Assembly (NCBI RefSeq): GCF_934630535.1
Contig: NZ_CAKTVU010000002.1
Location: forward strand, 62,001 to 126,000
Direction: 5' to 3'
DNA length: 64,000 bases
Source of the DNA: an uncultured Senegalimassilia sp.
GTDB lineage: Bacteria > Actinomycetota > Coriobacteriia > Coriobacteriales > Eggerthellaceae
A model generated the notes under the pieces. It saw nothing but the letters and a program-made list of their open reading frames with translations. It ran no database searches and had not been told where the DNA came from. Every line of letters begins with the position of its first letter. Position 1 is the first letter of the stretch. A program made the position numbers and the translations under genes. Positions 28,948-38,132 of the stretch are shown one piece after another.

Positions 28948-29003
28948 GTGAACAGGGGACGGAGGTGTGTTCAAACTTGAACACACCTCCGTCCCCTGTT
29001 CAC
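28948..29003. repeat. Perfect 27-bp inverted repeat, REP-like element
   Basis: Arms 28948-28974 and 28977-29003 are exact reverse complements around AC. The core is GGGGACGGAGGTGTGTTC. A 25-base part of one arm recurs at 63487-63511 with one change, so this is a dispersed repeat and not only a terminator. The size and symmetry resemble REP/REPIN elements moved by RAYT-type transposases. No transposase lies in the window. Confidence 0.8.
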
Positions 29004-29013
29004 TGTTCACGCA

Positions 29014-29048
29014 AAAGCGCCTCGGACCGCAGATGCCCGAGGCGCTTT
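29014..29048. terminator. Bidirectional terminator between uup and SDR genes
   Basis: AAAGCGCCTCGG (29014-29025) pairs perfectly with 29037-29048 (ending GCGCTTT) around an 11-base loop. A and T runs flank the two sides. Confidence 0.8.
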
Positions 29049-29121
29049 CGATATTCCACCGGAGGGATCCGGACAGAATCGTAAGGAATAGGTGGCCGAA
29101 ACGACCGTGTAACCTGGTAGG

Positions 29122-29922
29122 TTACGGGCGCAGGCCCATGCCGCCTTCGAGCGTGATGGTCTCGCCGCTCATGAACTTGAAGTCGGGACCGCACAGCTGC
29201 ACGACGGCGCGACCGATCTCGGTCTCGACATTGCCGTAATGGCCCATCGGAGGCATGTGCACGTTGGCCTCATAGGCCTCGGGGTACTGCTCCTTGAAGT
29301 TCTCAAGCGCGGCGGTCCAGGCCAGCGGGCAGACCACGTTGGCGTTGATGCCGTCGGGACCCCACTCGGTGGCGGCGACGCGCGTCAGGCCGCGGATGCC
29401 TTCCTTGGCTGCAGCGTAAGCGCACTGGCCGTAGTTGCCGAACAGACCGGCGCCGCTGGCGAAGTTCACCACAGAACCCTTGGTCTCCTTCAGGTACGGA
29501 TAGCACGCCTGCATGTAGTAGAAGGCAGCGTACAGGCCGGAATACAGCGCCAGGTCGAACTGGGCGGTGGTGTGGTCGGCGATGGTGACGCCGGAAGCGG
29601 AAGCCTGGGCGTTGTTCACCAGCGCGTCGATGCGCCCGAACTCGGCCATGACCTGGTCGACGGCGGCTTGCACGACCGCCTGATTGTCGGCCTGGGCGTT
29701 CACGTCGGCCTGGATGGGCAGCACGCGGATGCCGAACTCGCCCTCAAGGCGCTCCTTGGCGGCTTCGAGCTTCTTCACGTTACGGCCGGTGATGGCAAGG
29801 TTTGCGCCCTCTTTGGCGAAGGCGGTGGCGATGCCGAAGCCGATGGAACCCGCGGAACCGTCCTTCAACGCCGCAAAGCCAGCTCCGGTGATGATGATGG
29901 TTTTCCCGGTGAAGTAGCCCAT
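29122..29922 (-). CDS. Short-chain dehydrogenase/reductase (SDR)
   Basis: 266 residues of a classical SDR: the nucleotide motif TGAG...GSIGFGIA (~12-32) has a short insertion before the last Gly, then NNAQ in place of the common NNAG, the catalytic Ser in FASGAGLFG and the Tyr/Lys pair YAAAKEG. It reduces or oxidises a hydroxyl/keto group with NAD(P)H. Substrate is not readable; gut Eggerthellaceae use relatives on bile acids, but that is no evidence here. It is divergent from a MocR regulator, which may control it. Confidence 0.88.
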   Translation of the reverse strand: MGYFTGKTIIITGAGFAALKDGSAGSIGFGIATAFAKEGANLAITGRNVKKLEAAKERLEGEFGIRVLPIQADVNAQADNQAVVQAAVDQVMAEFGRIDALVNNAQASASGVTIADHTTAQFDLALYSGLYAAFYYMQACYPYLKETKGSVVNFASGAGLFGNYGQCAYAAAKEGIRGLTRVAATEWGPDGINANVVCPLAWTAALENFKEQYPEAYEANVHMPPMGHYGNVETEIGRAVVQLCGPDFKFMSGETITLEGGMGLRP

Positions 29923-30030
29923 GTTCGTCTCCCGTCTTCGTTCGCGTATGCCTCAGATAGATGGCCGCAACAGGCAAGGGATCGTTGCGGCCGTTTTGGA
30001 TGAGCAAGGAAAAGTGTAATCGCTATTTGG

Positions 30031-30049
30031 TTTGGTCAAAAGAACCAAA
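30031..30049. promoter_or_regulatory. Inverted repeat TTTGGT-N7-ACCAAA in divergent promoter region
   Basis: Six-base arms (30031-30036, 30044-30049) lie between the SDR (-) and MocR (+) genes, 108 bases from the SDR start. A candidate operator for the MocR protein. Confidence 0.4.
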
Positions 30050-30175
30050 ACAGTGATAGTTTTACATACCAGATAGACCAGTTGCCCTGGTGCGTTCAAC
30101 CGCTCAAACCCGCCGTTCCCGCTGCAAGCGCGCCGAAAAACGCGCATTTGCGGCCATACGCGAAAGGATCAGCCC

Positions 30176-31642
30176 ATGTCGGCATCTCAGCAGGCAGGTA
30201 TGCTTACGTACGATTTGCGCTCGCGCGGCACCAGTTCGCTTTACGAATTCCTATACCAGTCCATTCGCGAGGACATCGCGCGCGGACGCATTCCCTGCGG
30301 AACGAAGCTGCCGTCCAAGCGAAACCTCGCACAGCACCTCGACATCGGCGTTGCAACGGTCACGGCTGCCTACGACCAGCTGATCACGGAAGGGTTCGTG
30401 CGCACCGAGCAACGTCGCGGCTATTTCGTGGAAGACGTGTCAGAGTTCCGGTGTAAGCCGGTTGCATCCCAGGTCAAAGGCTTGAATAGTGAGGACCCGG
30501 AGTACTTCGTGGACTTGAAGGCCAACCGCACCAGCGTGTCGTTGTTCCCGGCTACGGTGTGGGGGCGCTACATGCGCGAGGCGCTTTCGCTTCCCAGCGA
30601 CAACCTGCTGCGGTCGATCCCGTTCAACGGCCTGCCCGAGCTGCGGCGCGCCATCGCGTCGTACCTGCGGCGCACGCGCGGCATGGACGTTTCGCCCGAC
30701 TGCATCATCATCGGCGCGGGCAGCGAGTATCTGTATGGCCGTCTGCTGCAAATGCTCGGGCCCACCACCACGTTCGCCATGGAAAACCCCGGCTATCGCA
30801 AGTTCGCCGCCATCTCCAAGGCGTTCGGCAACCCCTGGCGGCCCGTTCCCATCGACGAATCGGGCCTGCTAGTTGACGAGCTTGAGGAATCTGGTGCCGA
30901 CGTGGTGCACGTTTCGCCGGCCAATCATTTCCCGACGGGCATCGTCATGCCGATCAAGCGGCGCCTGGAGCTCTTCGAGTGGGCGAACCGCGCGCGCAAA
31001 CGCTACATCATCGAGGACGATTACGACAGCGAGTTCCGTTACAGCGGCCGCCTGATCATGCCGCTGTTCGCCGACGACGCGTCCGACAAGGTGATCTATC
31101 TGAACGCCTTCTCCAAAACCATGGTGCCCAGCCTGCGCATCAGCTACATGGTGTTGCCGCCGAAGCTGCTGGCGCGCTACGTGGACACCATGAGCTTCTA
31201 CTCGTGCACGGTTTCCAGTTTCGAACAGTATGCGCTGGCCCGTTTCATCGACGAGGGCCACTTGGAGCGGCACATCAACCGCACGCGCAACTTCTACCGC
31301 CGCCAACGTGAGGCGGTTTTGCGCGAGATCGCCCAGTCGCCGCTGGCGGAGATCTCGCACGTCGAGGAGCGTAACGCGGGCACGCACTTCTTGCTGTACG
31401 TGCGCACAAGCCTCACGCATGACCAGGTCAGACAACGCGGCGCGGAGCAGGGTCTCAACATCTCGCTGTTCAACGACTACCTGCTGCGCGACGGCGACGG
31501 ATTGAGCGAGCGCACAACGAAGCGTTTTGAGAAGTACTCGAACGGCGAAACCGCGCTCGTGCTGAACTATGCCGGCATCGAGCCGGATCGGCTGTCGGAA
31601 ACGGTCCGCCGCTTGGCATGCGTGTTCCCGGAGTGCGAATAG
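30176..31642 (+). CDS. MocR/PdxR-type regulator (GntR HTH + aminotransferase-like domain)
   Basis: 488 residues. Residues ~20-90 are a GntR winged helix (SIREDIARGRIPCGTKLPSKRN spans it in part; recognition helix near VATVTAAYDQL). Residues ~120-480 are a class-I aminotransferase fold with the PLP lysine in NAFSKTMVPS (~315) and the phosphate-binding region IIEDDYDSEFRY. MocR proteins use PLP or its amine adducts as effector. Targets commonly lie next door, here the SDR gene 253 bases away on the other strand. Confidence 0.93.
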   Translation: MSASQQAGMLTYDLRSRGTSSLYEFLYQSIREDIARGRIPCGTKLPSKRNLAQHLDIGVATVTAAYDQLITEGFVRTEQRRGYFVEDVSEFRCKPVASQVKGLNSEDPEYFVDLKANRTSVSLFPATVWGRYMREALSLPSDNLLRSIPFNGLPELRRAIASYLRRTRGMDVSPDCIIIGAGSEYLYGRLLQMLGPTTTFAMENPGYRKFAAISKAFGNPWRPVPIDESGLLVDELEESGADVVHVSPANHFPTGIVMPIKRRLELFEWANRARKRYIIEDDYDSEFRYSGRLIMPLFADDASDKVIYLNAFSKTMVPSLRISYMVLPPKLLARYVDTMSFYSCTVSSFEQYALARFIDEGHLERHINRTRNFYRRQREAVLREIAQSPLAEISHVEERNAGTHFLLYVRTSLTHDQVRQRGAEQGLNISLFNDYLLRDGDGLSERTTKRFEKYSNGETALVLNYAGIEPDRLSETVRRLACVFPECE

Positions 31643-31810
31643 CGCTTCCGTCAACAGCCCCTCAACGCCGCGTCAACGGTGGGTAAGCATCCTGCGCAGG
31701 TTTCATGGCCGGCATTTCCGCTTGCGAAACGCACCGTACAATGGCGGCGACGCGAAGGATGCGGAACAAACGCGCGGCGCATGGGGCGCGGCGGCAAAGG
31801 AGGCTTTTGC

Positions 31811-32605
31811 ATGATCAAGCTCATCGCATCGGATATGGACGGCACGCTCCTGGACGGCGAAGGCAATGTGCCGCCGGAGACGTTCGACCTGATCAAGCGG
31901 CTGAAAACCGCGGGCATCGGGTTCGTGGCCTCCTCAGGCAGGCGCTTCGATACGCTGCAGGAGCTGTTCGCCCCGGTGAGCAACCAGATGGATTTCGTCG
32001 CCTCCAACGGCGCGCAAGTGGTGATCGGTGGCCAGCTTGTGGACCGCGAGGTGTACAGCCATGCTGCGCTGCGCAGGCTCAAGGACGTGGTCGATCTGTT
32101 CGACGGCTTGCACCTGGTGGTGTACGACCGCAAGATCTCCTACTTGCTTGACGACGAGGAGCGCTTCGAGCGCGAGCTGGACAAAAACCTGCCGAACCCG
32201 CTGCGTGTGCGCGACCTGCCGTGCCCCGACACCAGCATCATCAAGGCTTCCATCTACGTAGACGACGCCGTTATGGACATGGCCTACATCCTGGAGCGCG
32301 AGATGGGCGAGGACTTCGTATTCGCGCCGTCCGGCCGCAAGTGGATCGACGTCATGCAGCGCGGTGTGAGCAAGGCCACGGGTATCAAGCAGGTGATGGC
32401 CGCGCGCCACGCCCGCGCCGAGGAAGTGGTGGCGTTCGGCGACTCCATGAACGATTACGAGATCTTGCGCATGGTTGGCACGAGCATCGCCATGGGCAAC
32501 GGCCGTTCCGCCATCAAGGAAATCTCCACCAAGGTGATCGGCCCCAACACCGAGCACGCCGTGCAACGCGAGCTGGAAGCGCTGCTCAGCATGATGGGGA
32601 AGTAG
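31811..32605 (+). CDS. Cof-type HAD-superfamily phosphatase
   Basis: 264 residues from ATG 31811, with AAAGGAGG upstream. HAD motif I is ASDMDGTLLDGEG (nucleophile Asp and acid Asp), motif II VASSGRR, and motif IV VVAFGDSMNDYEIL. A type C2 cap lies between. Such enzymes dephosphorylate sugar phosphates, phospholipids, nucleotides or flavins in the cytoplasm. The exact substrate is unknown. It stands alone between the MocR gene and the cytochrome/reductase module. Confidence 0.92.
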   Translation: MIKLIASDMDGTLLDGEGNVPPETFDLIKRLKTAGIGFVASSGRRFDTLQELFAPVSNQMDFVASNGAQVVIGGQLVDREVYSHAALRRLKDVVDLFDGLHLVVYDRKISYLLDDEERFERELDKNLPNPLRVRDLPCPDTSIIKASIYVDDAVMDMAYILEREMGEDFVFAPSGRKWIDVMQRGVSKATGIKQVMAARHARAEEVVAFGDSMNDYEILRMVGTSIAMGNGRSAIKEISTKVIGPNTEHAVQRELEALLSMMGK

Positions 32606-32761
32606 CGGCATTTCGCACACCCTTCGAAAACCACCCTGGTCACAGGCTTAAACCACCCTTTTCGGACGTGCAGCATCAATGGGTTTCCTCCTACTATCGT
32701 GCTTGTCGAGAGCCGCGTTTCGGCGGCGAATGGGAAGCACAAGAAGGAACAGGAGGACCTT

Positions 32762-33358
32762 ATGAGCGAAAGCGAGCACACGGGCAGGTTCGCGCGGACC
32801 AAGCGTAATCGCGCCATTGCCGCGGTGTGCGTGGTAGCAGCCGTGGTTGTTGCAGCAGTAGGAGGGTTCACGGTCTGGCATAACCAGCCCAGCTTCTGCA
32901 ACAGCATCTGCCACACGCCCATGAACGCGTATGTGGAAAGCTATTACAACACCGACGGAACCATGCTTGCTAACGCACACATGAAGGCGGGCAAGGACTG
33001 CCTGACGTGTCACGAGCCGAAGATCGGCGAGCAGATAGTCGAGGGCATGCACTGGGTGACCGGCGACTACACGTTCGACGAGGACACGCAGCATCTGGTG
33101 AGCCGCAGCGGCGAGTTCGCCACTCAGGAGTTCTGTCTTAACGAATCGTGCCACAACATGGACCTTGACAAGCTTAAGAAGAAGACCGAGTGGATGGCCT
33201 GGAATCCGCACGACTTCAGCGAGCATGGCGTCACCGACTGCGGCGACTGCCACAAGATGCACAGCCAGTCCGTCATCACCTGCTCGGAGTGCCATTACCA
33301 GGCTGCCGAGGATGTGCCCGAGGGCTGGGATAGCATCCCGTATCGCGAGAAGAAATAG
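32762..33358 (+). CDS. Membrane-anchored NapC/NrfH-like multiheme cytochrome c (module 1)
   Basis: 198 residues from ATG 32762 (AGGAGG upstream). One N-terminal membrane anchor (~18-42) leads to a periplasmic-side domain starting HNQPSFCN. Heme-type motifs: CNSICH (CX3CH), CLTCH, CLNESCH (CX4CH), CGDCH and CSECH. That is five candidate heme sites, two with unusual spacing. NrfH/NapC proteins take electrons from menaquinol and pass them to a soluble reductase. The partner is the flavoprotein gene 15 bases downstream. The same arrangement occurs at 53082 and 59550. Confidence 0.9.
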   Translation: MSESEHTGRFARTKRNRAIAAVCVVAAVVVAAVGGFTVWHNQPSFCNSICHTPMNAYVESYYNTDGTMLANAHMKAGKDCLTCHEPKIGEQIVEGMHWVTGDYTFDEDTQHLVSRSGEFATQEFCLNESCHNMDLDKLKKKTEWMAWNPHDFSEHGVTDCGDCHKMHSQSVITCSECHYQAAEDVPEGWDSIPYREKK

Positions 33359-33373
33359 GGAAGGGGAACGATT

Positions 33374-34861
33374 ATGAACGTCAAAGGCAACGATGTTTCC
33401 CGTCGCGGCTTCCTTACGGGCGCGCTGACCTTCGGCATGGGGGCGATGGCGATGGGCCTGACGGGCTGCGGCACTCCGCGAACCCTTGAGGCGGAAGCCG
33501 CGAAGAACACCATCGACGGCGGAGAGTACGACATCGTCGTGGTAGGCGCAGGCGGCGCAGGCATGGCTGCGGCCGTGGGTGCGGTCGATCAGGGCGCAAA
33601 AGTGCTGCTTTTGGAGAAGATGCCGGTAGCAGGCGGCAACACCTGCTTCGCCGAGGGCGGTATGAACGCATGCTGCACGAAGTTCCAGAAGGCCGCCGGC
33701 ATCGAGGACAGCGTCGATCTCATGTCCTCCGATACCTACGCGGGCGGTCATGAGAAGGGCAACATGGAGCTCATCCGCCACATGTGCGCCGGCTCAAGCG
33801 ACGCTATCGACTGGCTTGATTCCATGGGGATCACGCTGTCGAAGCTTGGCACGTCGGGCGGTGCGTCGGTCAAGCGCATCCATCGCCCCGAGTCGGGCGA
33901 GGCCGTTGGCAAGTACATCGTGAAGGGCATGACCGAGCAATGCCGTCAGCGCGGCGTGTCCGCCGTGTGCAACACGAAGGTCGAGGAGATCGTCATGGAC
34001 GACGGCAAGGTGGCGGGAGTCCGTGCCACCGATCCCAACGGCCTGCCCATCGAGTATCGATGCCGTGCGCTCATCGTGGCAACGGGCGGCTTCGGCGCCA
34101 ACAGCGAGATGCTGGCGCAGTATCGTCCCGAGCTTCGCGACGCCGTGACCACCAACCAGCCGGGAACGCAGGGCGATGGCATCCTGTTCTCCCAGGCCGT
34201 AGGCGCCGACACCGTCGATATCGACCAGATCCAGGTGCATCCGACCGTCGAGCAGACCACCGCAACCCTGCTGTCCGAGAACATTCGCGGCGACGGCGCC
34301 ATTCTGGTGAACACCAACGGCGTGCGCTTCACCAATGAGCTGCTCACGCGCGACCGCGTGTCTGAAGCGGAATGGGCGCAGCCCGGGCGCGGCGCGTTCG
34401 CCGTGTTCGATCAGTCGGTGCACGATAACAACCTGTCGGTTGAGGAGAAGTTCGTTTCGCGCGGTCTTATCCACGTGGCCAACACTTTCGAGGAGCTGGC
34501 GCAGAAGATGGGCGTGCCGGTCGATGCGTTCGTGAACACGGTGACGTCGTACAACGACAACATCGCCAACGGCGTGGACGACCCCATGGGGCGCACGAAG
34601 AGTCTGAACCCCCTGGAGAAGGCGCCGTACTATGCGCTTCCCGTCGCGCCGGGCGTGCACCATTGCATGGGTGGCCTGCGCGTGAACGCCGCGGCCGAGG
34701 TGCTCGACGCCGACGGCAACGCGATTCCGGGCCTGTTCGCCGCTGGCGAGGTTACCGGCGGCATCCACGGCGGCAACCGCCTGGGAGGCAACGCTGTGTG
34801 CGACATCAACGTCAACGGCCGTCAGGCACAGGAAACGGCGTGCGCATACGTCTTCGCATAA
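33374..34861 (+). CDS. Tat-exported fumarate-reductase-like flavoprotein (module 1)
   Basis: 495 residues. The N-terminus has a Tat signal (SRRGFLTG) and then LTGC, a possible lipobox. FAD binding: DIVVVGAGGAGMAAAVGA. Active-site region of the fumarate reductase/flavocytochrome c family: NIRGDGAILVN with RFTNEL, HHCMGGLRV and GEVTGGIHGGNRLGGNA. It would take electrons from the adjacent cytochrome and reduce an organic acceptor such as a double bond. Fumarate itself, urocanate, phenylpropenoids or plant/steroid compounds are all possible for this family in Eggerthellaceae (compare cardiac-glycoside reductase Cgr1/Cgr2). Substrate unknown. Confidence 0.9.
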   Translation: MNVKGNDVSRRGFLTGALTFGMGAMAMGLTGCGTPRTLEAEAAKNTIDGGEYDIVVVGAGGAGMAAAVGAVDQGAKVLLLEKMPVAGGNTCFAEGGMNACCTKFQKAAGIEDSVDLMSSDTYAGGHEKGNMELIRHMCAGSSDAIDWLDSMGITLSKLGTSGGASVKRIHRPESGEAVGKYIVKGMTEQCRQRGVSAVCNTKVEEIVMDDGKVAGVRATDPNGLPIEYRCRALIVATGGFGANSEMLAQYRPELRDAVTTNQPGTQGDGILFSQAVGADTVDIDQIQVHPTVEQTTATLLSENIRGDGAILVNTNGVRFTNELLTRDRVSEAEWAQPGRGAFAVFDQSVHDNNLSVEEKFVSRGLIHVANTFEELAQKMGVPVDAFVNTVTSYNDNIANGVDDPMGRTKSLNPLEKAPYYALPVAPGVHHCMGGLRVNAAAEVLDADGNAIPGLFAAGEVTGGIHGGNRLGGNAVCDINVNGRQAQETACAYVFA

Positions 34862-34881
34862 AGAAGACGTTTAGCGTGTAT

Positions 34882-34919
34882 GCAAAAGCCGGGAGCGCGA
34901 TCACGCTCCCGGCTTTTGC
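34882..34919 (+). terminator. Intrinsic terminator after module 1
   Basis: GCAAAAGCCGGGAGCG (34882-34897) pairs perfectly with 34904-34919 around a 6-base loop; the stem itself supplies the T-run. Confidence 0.85.
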
Positions 34920-35076
34920 GCGCAATCGGGTAGTAGACGATGCAGGGTTTGCGCGAGGCTTTGCTTCGGCGATGGGAGACGTTGAGGACCGCCTGCATCG
35001 CCGATACGGCAACGCGTTTGTAGCGATTCGGAAAGTACGCTTGCTATAATTATGCGCTTGAAAGAGGGAGGGGCGC

Positions 35077-36669
35077 ATGAACGACGAGATATCCATGGCC
35101 GCGCGGCGCGTGCATACGACAAGCTGGCAGGAGTTCCGGTCCACGTATGGGCCAAGGTTCGCCGCCTGCTTCATGGGCCTGATTGCCATTCGCGTATGGA
35201 CGCAATGCTGTCTGTACGATCGGTATACGGCAACCGATTCGGGCGCCATCACCATCATCGGCAACATGACGCGCGTCGCCCTCATCTTCATCCTCATGCT
35301 CGTGTTCTCCCGTATCCCGCTGAGCGGGCGCGCCCGACAGGCTCTTGACGTGCTGTCGATGACGGCAATGACGTTGGCGCCTGCGCTTTTGCTTGTGCAA
35401 ATAGAGTATCCGACGTTGCCGCTCGGCATTCCCGCTTCCATGCTTGCGGGATTGGGCATCGTGTGGGGCGGCGGCATGTGGATCACGTTCTTCGACCGCT
35501 TGGACGAGGGCGAGGCGCTTATCTACTCGTTCGCATGTCTGGGAATCAGCGCGATTTTAGGCTTCGTTCTAGGATTCTTGCCGTTGCCTGCCGTGTTCGC
35601 CATCGGTTTGTTCATGCCGACGCTATCGTTCGTGCTATTCAAGCAGGCTATGGACACGCTCGATGCGCGGCAAGACGTCATTCCCGAACCGAAACGCGAC
35701 CGCGTCTACGATCACGAGAGCAAAACGCTTCCTCTACGCATTCTTATCGCCGTTGCGCTGCTTGATTTCGCTCTTGGCGTGGCGCGTGGATTCCCGGAGG
35801 GCACTTCCATCGTTTTGGCGCCTTCGTTCCAGCTTGCTCACCAGATCGCCGTGGCAGCGCTGTGCGCTGGCATCATCTGGTGGGTGCTCGTGCGCGGCCG
35901 CGGCTTGAGCTTCGGGGCGATGTGGTGGCTCGAGGTCGCCCTCATGGTCATCGGCGTGCTGCTTATCGTATCCCTTGACCAGGCGCAATTCGGGGCGATG
36001 CTCATCACCGTATCGAACACGTTCATGATCGGGCTGTTGTGGTATGGCGTATATGATTATTGCCGTCATAGCTCCATTCCGTCGTATCTGGTGCTTGCCG
36101 CCGTTTGGGCGGCCCATTTGCTTCCGCGCGAAGCTGGCCGCTACCTGGTTTTCCTTTTTGGACCCCAGCTTGGGCAATCGATGTTCGTCATAGCCGCATT
36201 GGTATGCCTGCTTGCGCTGAGCATGGCCGTGATGTTGCGGGGCAGCCAGCCGAAAGCACGGCGATTCTTCGCCACCTTCGGCTCGCCCGATGCACGCAAG
36301 GACGCTTTGGAGCGCACCGTGGTGGCGGAAGCTGCGCCTGCACAATGCATCTCCGGAGAGATGCAGCCGACGTCGGTTTCCGCTGTGCCTGAGGAAACGC
36401 CCAGCGGGCAAGGTAGCCGCGATGTTGAGGGCGCGACGTTCGAGGATGGTCTACGGGCTCGCTGTTCTGCGCTGCAAGCGCGTTTCGATTTGACCGACAG
36501 AGAAACCGATATGGTTTGGTATTTGGCGCAAGGACGTAGCAAGGCATTTATCAGCCAAGAACTTCACCTATCGGAAAACACCGTGAAAAGCTATACGCGC
36601 AATGTGTACTCGAAGCTTTGCATCCACTCCAAGCAGGAATTGCTCGACGCGCTGAGTGAAACCCACTAG
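35077..36669 (+). CDS. LuxR-family regulator with multi-pass membrane N-terminus (module 1)
   Basis: 530 residues; GGGAGGGGC precedes ATG 35077. The first ~390 residues contain about ten to twelve hydrophobic helices, arranged like a transporter but without transport motifs I recognise. The last ~65 residues are a LuxR HTH: LTDRETDMVWYLAQGRSKAF and the recognition helix ISQELHLSENTVKSYTRNVY. This membrane-LuxR type is characteristic of Eggerthellaceae and often sits beside flavoprotein reductases, as here. It may sense the reductase substrate or a membrane signal directly and control the upstream operon. Confidence 0.92.
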   Translation: MNDEISMAARRVHTTSWQEFRSTYGPRFAACFMGLIAIRVWTQCCLYDRYTATDSGAITIIGNMTRVALIFILMLVFSRIPLSGRARQALDVLSMTAMTLAPALLLVQIEYPTLPLGIPASMLAGLGIVWGGGMWITFFDRLDEGEALIYSFACLGISAILGFVLGFLPLPAVFAIGLFMPTLSFVLFKQAMDTLDARQDVIPEPKRDRVYDHESKTLPLRILIAVALLDFALGVARGFPEGTSIVLAPSFQLAHQIAVAALCAGIIWWVLVRGRGLSFGAMWWLEVALMVIGVLLIVSLDQAQFGAMLITVSNTFMIGLLWYGVYDYCRHSSIPSYLVLAAVWAAHLLPREAGRYLVFLFGPQLGQSMFVIAALVCLLALSMAVMLRGSQPKARRFFATFGSPDARKDALERTVVAEAAPAQCISGEMQPTSVSAVPEETPSGQGSRDVEGATFEDGLRARCSALQARFDLTDRETDMVWYLAQGRSKAFISQELHLSENTVKSYTRNVYSKLCIHSKQELLDALSETH

Positions 36670-36779
36670 AAGCGCTTGGCAAGCAAGTTAGCCGCTGCAG
36701 CATCGCGCGAGGAATCGTATTGCAGCCCAACCGAATCGGGTTGCCGACAGCCGACCTGCGAACGTGGGCGGTTGCCCGA

Positions 36780-37964
36780 TCAGGCTTGCGTGCCGTCGAG
36801 CTTCTTGATGACGACGGACAGCAGTGCAGCCGCAAGGGCTATGGCGGCAAGCGCGAGCATGACGGGCGTGAGCCCGAAGGCATCCCCGGCCATGCCCAGG
36901 AATGGTTCGGCCACGCCTCCGAGGCATATTGCCACGCCGTACGTTAAACCCGATGCCATGCCTAGATGCTGCGGCACGTAACCCATGCCCACGGCGACTG
37001 CAGAGGGATAGAACAGGTCGACCCCGATGGCCAACACGGCGGTCAGCGCCAAAGCCAGCCCGACTGATGAGCCGTTCAGCGCGAATACGGCACCGGCGAG
37101 GGCGGTAACGGTCAAGCAGGCAATGGTAAGCCTGTGCGCGCCGATTGCTTCGGAGGTGCGGCCGGAAAGCGCGGTGCCTACCATGCCGGCGATGGAGAAC
37201 AGCGAGATGGCCAGCGAGCTTGCAGCCTCGGTTTGCCCGAGCACGTTCATAAGGAACAGCGGGATAAAGGCCATGAAGCCGTAGCTGAGCACGGATCTGA
37301 GCGAAAGCGTGGCCATTACCAGGCCGAACAGCCCCCAACGCTCGGGGCGCTCCATGACCGCCGCGTCCGATACCGTGACGGCATTCAGCGCTTTGAACCG
37401 GCCGTTATGCAAAAAGAGCGTCGCCGCGCACAACACCGTGGGCACGAGGAACACGGCAAGCCCGTGCATGCCGAATAACGACAGCGAAACAGCGGCCATA
37501 ATCGGCCCGATGAAGAAGCCCACGTTGCCGCCGACGGCGAAGATGCTCATGCCGTTGCCCTTGCGCGCACCGGCTGCCAGGTTGGAGATGCGACCGCCTT
37601 CCGCATGGAACATGGCCACGCCGAACCCGCACACCAGAGCACTTATCACGATAAGCGGATACGAATCGGCCCAACCGATGCCCGCCATGCCCGCACCGGC
37701 CAGCAGCACCCCAAGCCCCATGAACCATGGGCATGCGCGGCGGTCGCTGATCCAGCCGAACAGCGGCTGCACCACGGCAGACACGATATTGGCAGCGAAA
37801 ACCAGCATAACGGCTTGCGTATACGAGCACCCGTCCACAACCAGAAAGGGCAGTACTGCCGATAGGGCGCCTTGGTTGATATCCGAGCACGCATGCCCGA
37901 GCATTGCCAGGTAGTTTGAAACCCGATCGCCATTTCGCGATGGATGTGCGGTCAAGATAGCCAT
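36780..37964 (-). CDS. MFS transporter, fosmidomycin-resistance (Fsr)-like
   Basis: 394 residues with about twelve membrane helices. The first helix region LGHACSDINQGALSAVLPFLV resembles the Fsr subgroup, which has D-x-x-Q-G and a following P-x-L. The central loop between the halves holds FKALNAVTVSDAA. Such proteins export drugs or metabolites by proton antiport. The substrate is unknown. It is convergent with the LuxR gene and has no obvious operon partner. Confidence 0.87.
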   Translation of the reverse strand: MAILTAHPSRNGDRVSNYLAMLGHACSDINQGALSAVLPFLVVDGCSYTQAVMLVFAANIVSAVVQPLFGWISDRRACPWFMGLGVLLAGAGMAGIGWADSYPLIVISALVCGFGVAMFHAEGGRISNLAAGARKGNGMSIFAVGGNVGFFIGPIMAAVSLSLFGMHGLAVFLVPTVLCAATLFLHNGRFKALNAVTVSDAAVMERPERWGLFGLVMATLSLRSVLSYGFMAFIPLFLMNVLGQTEAASSLAISLFSIAGMVGTALSGRTSEAIGAHRLTIACLTVTALAGAVFALNGSSVGLALALTAVLAIGVDLFYPSAVAVGMGYVPQHLGMASGLTYGVAICLGGVAEPFLGMAGDAFGLTPVMLALAAIALAAALLSVVIKKLDGTQA

Positions 37965-38060
37965 GCGACCCTCCTGCCTCCTTCCGAACTACAACAAGCT
38001 GATCCGATAAGATTCGTCAACTTATCGGTCTTGCAACGAACGCATGTTCGATGATACCAT

Positions 38061-38104
38061 AAAAGAAACGGGGCGGCTGCAGATATTTCTTGCAACCGCC
38101 CCGA
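38061..38104 (-). terminator. Intrinsic terminator of the dicarboxylate symporter gene
   Basis: Read on the minus strand, GGGGCGGTTGCA pairs with 38070-38080 with one mismatch around a ~10-base loop, followed by TTTCTTTTA. Confidence 0.75.
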
Positions 38105-38132
38105 AAGGCTCGATCGTTTGGAGCGGCGTGCT

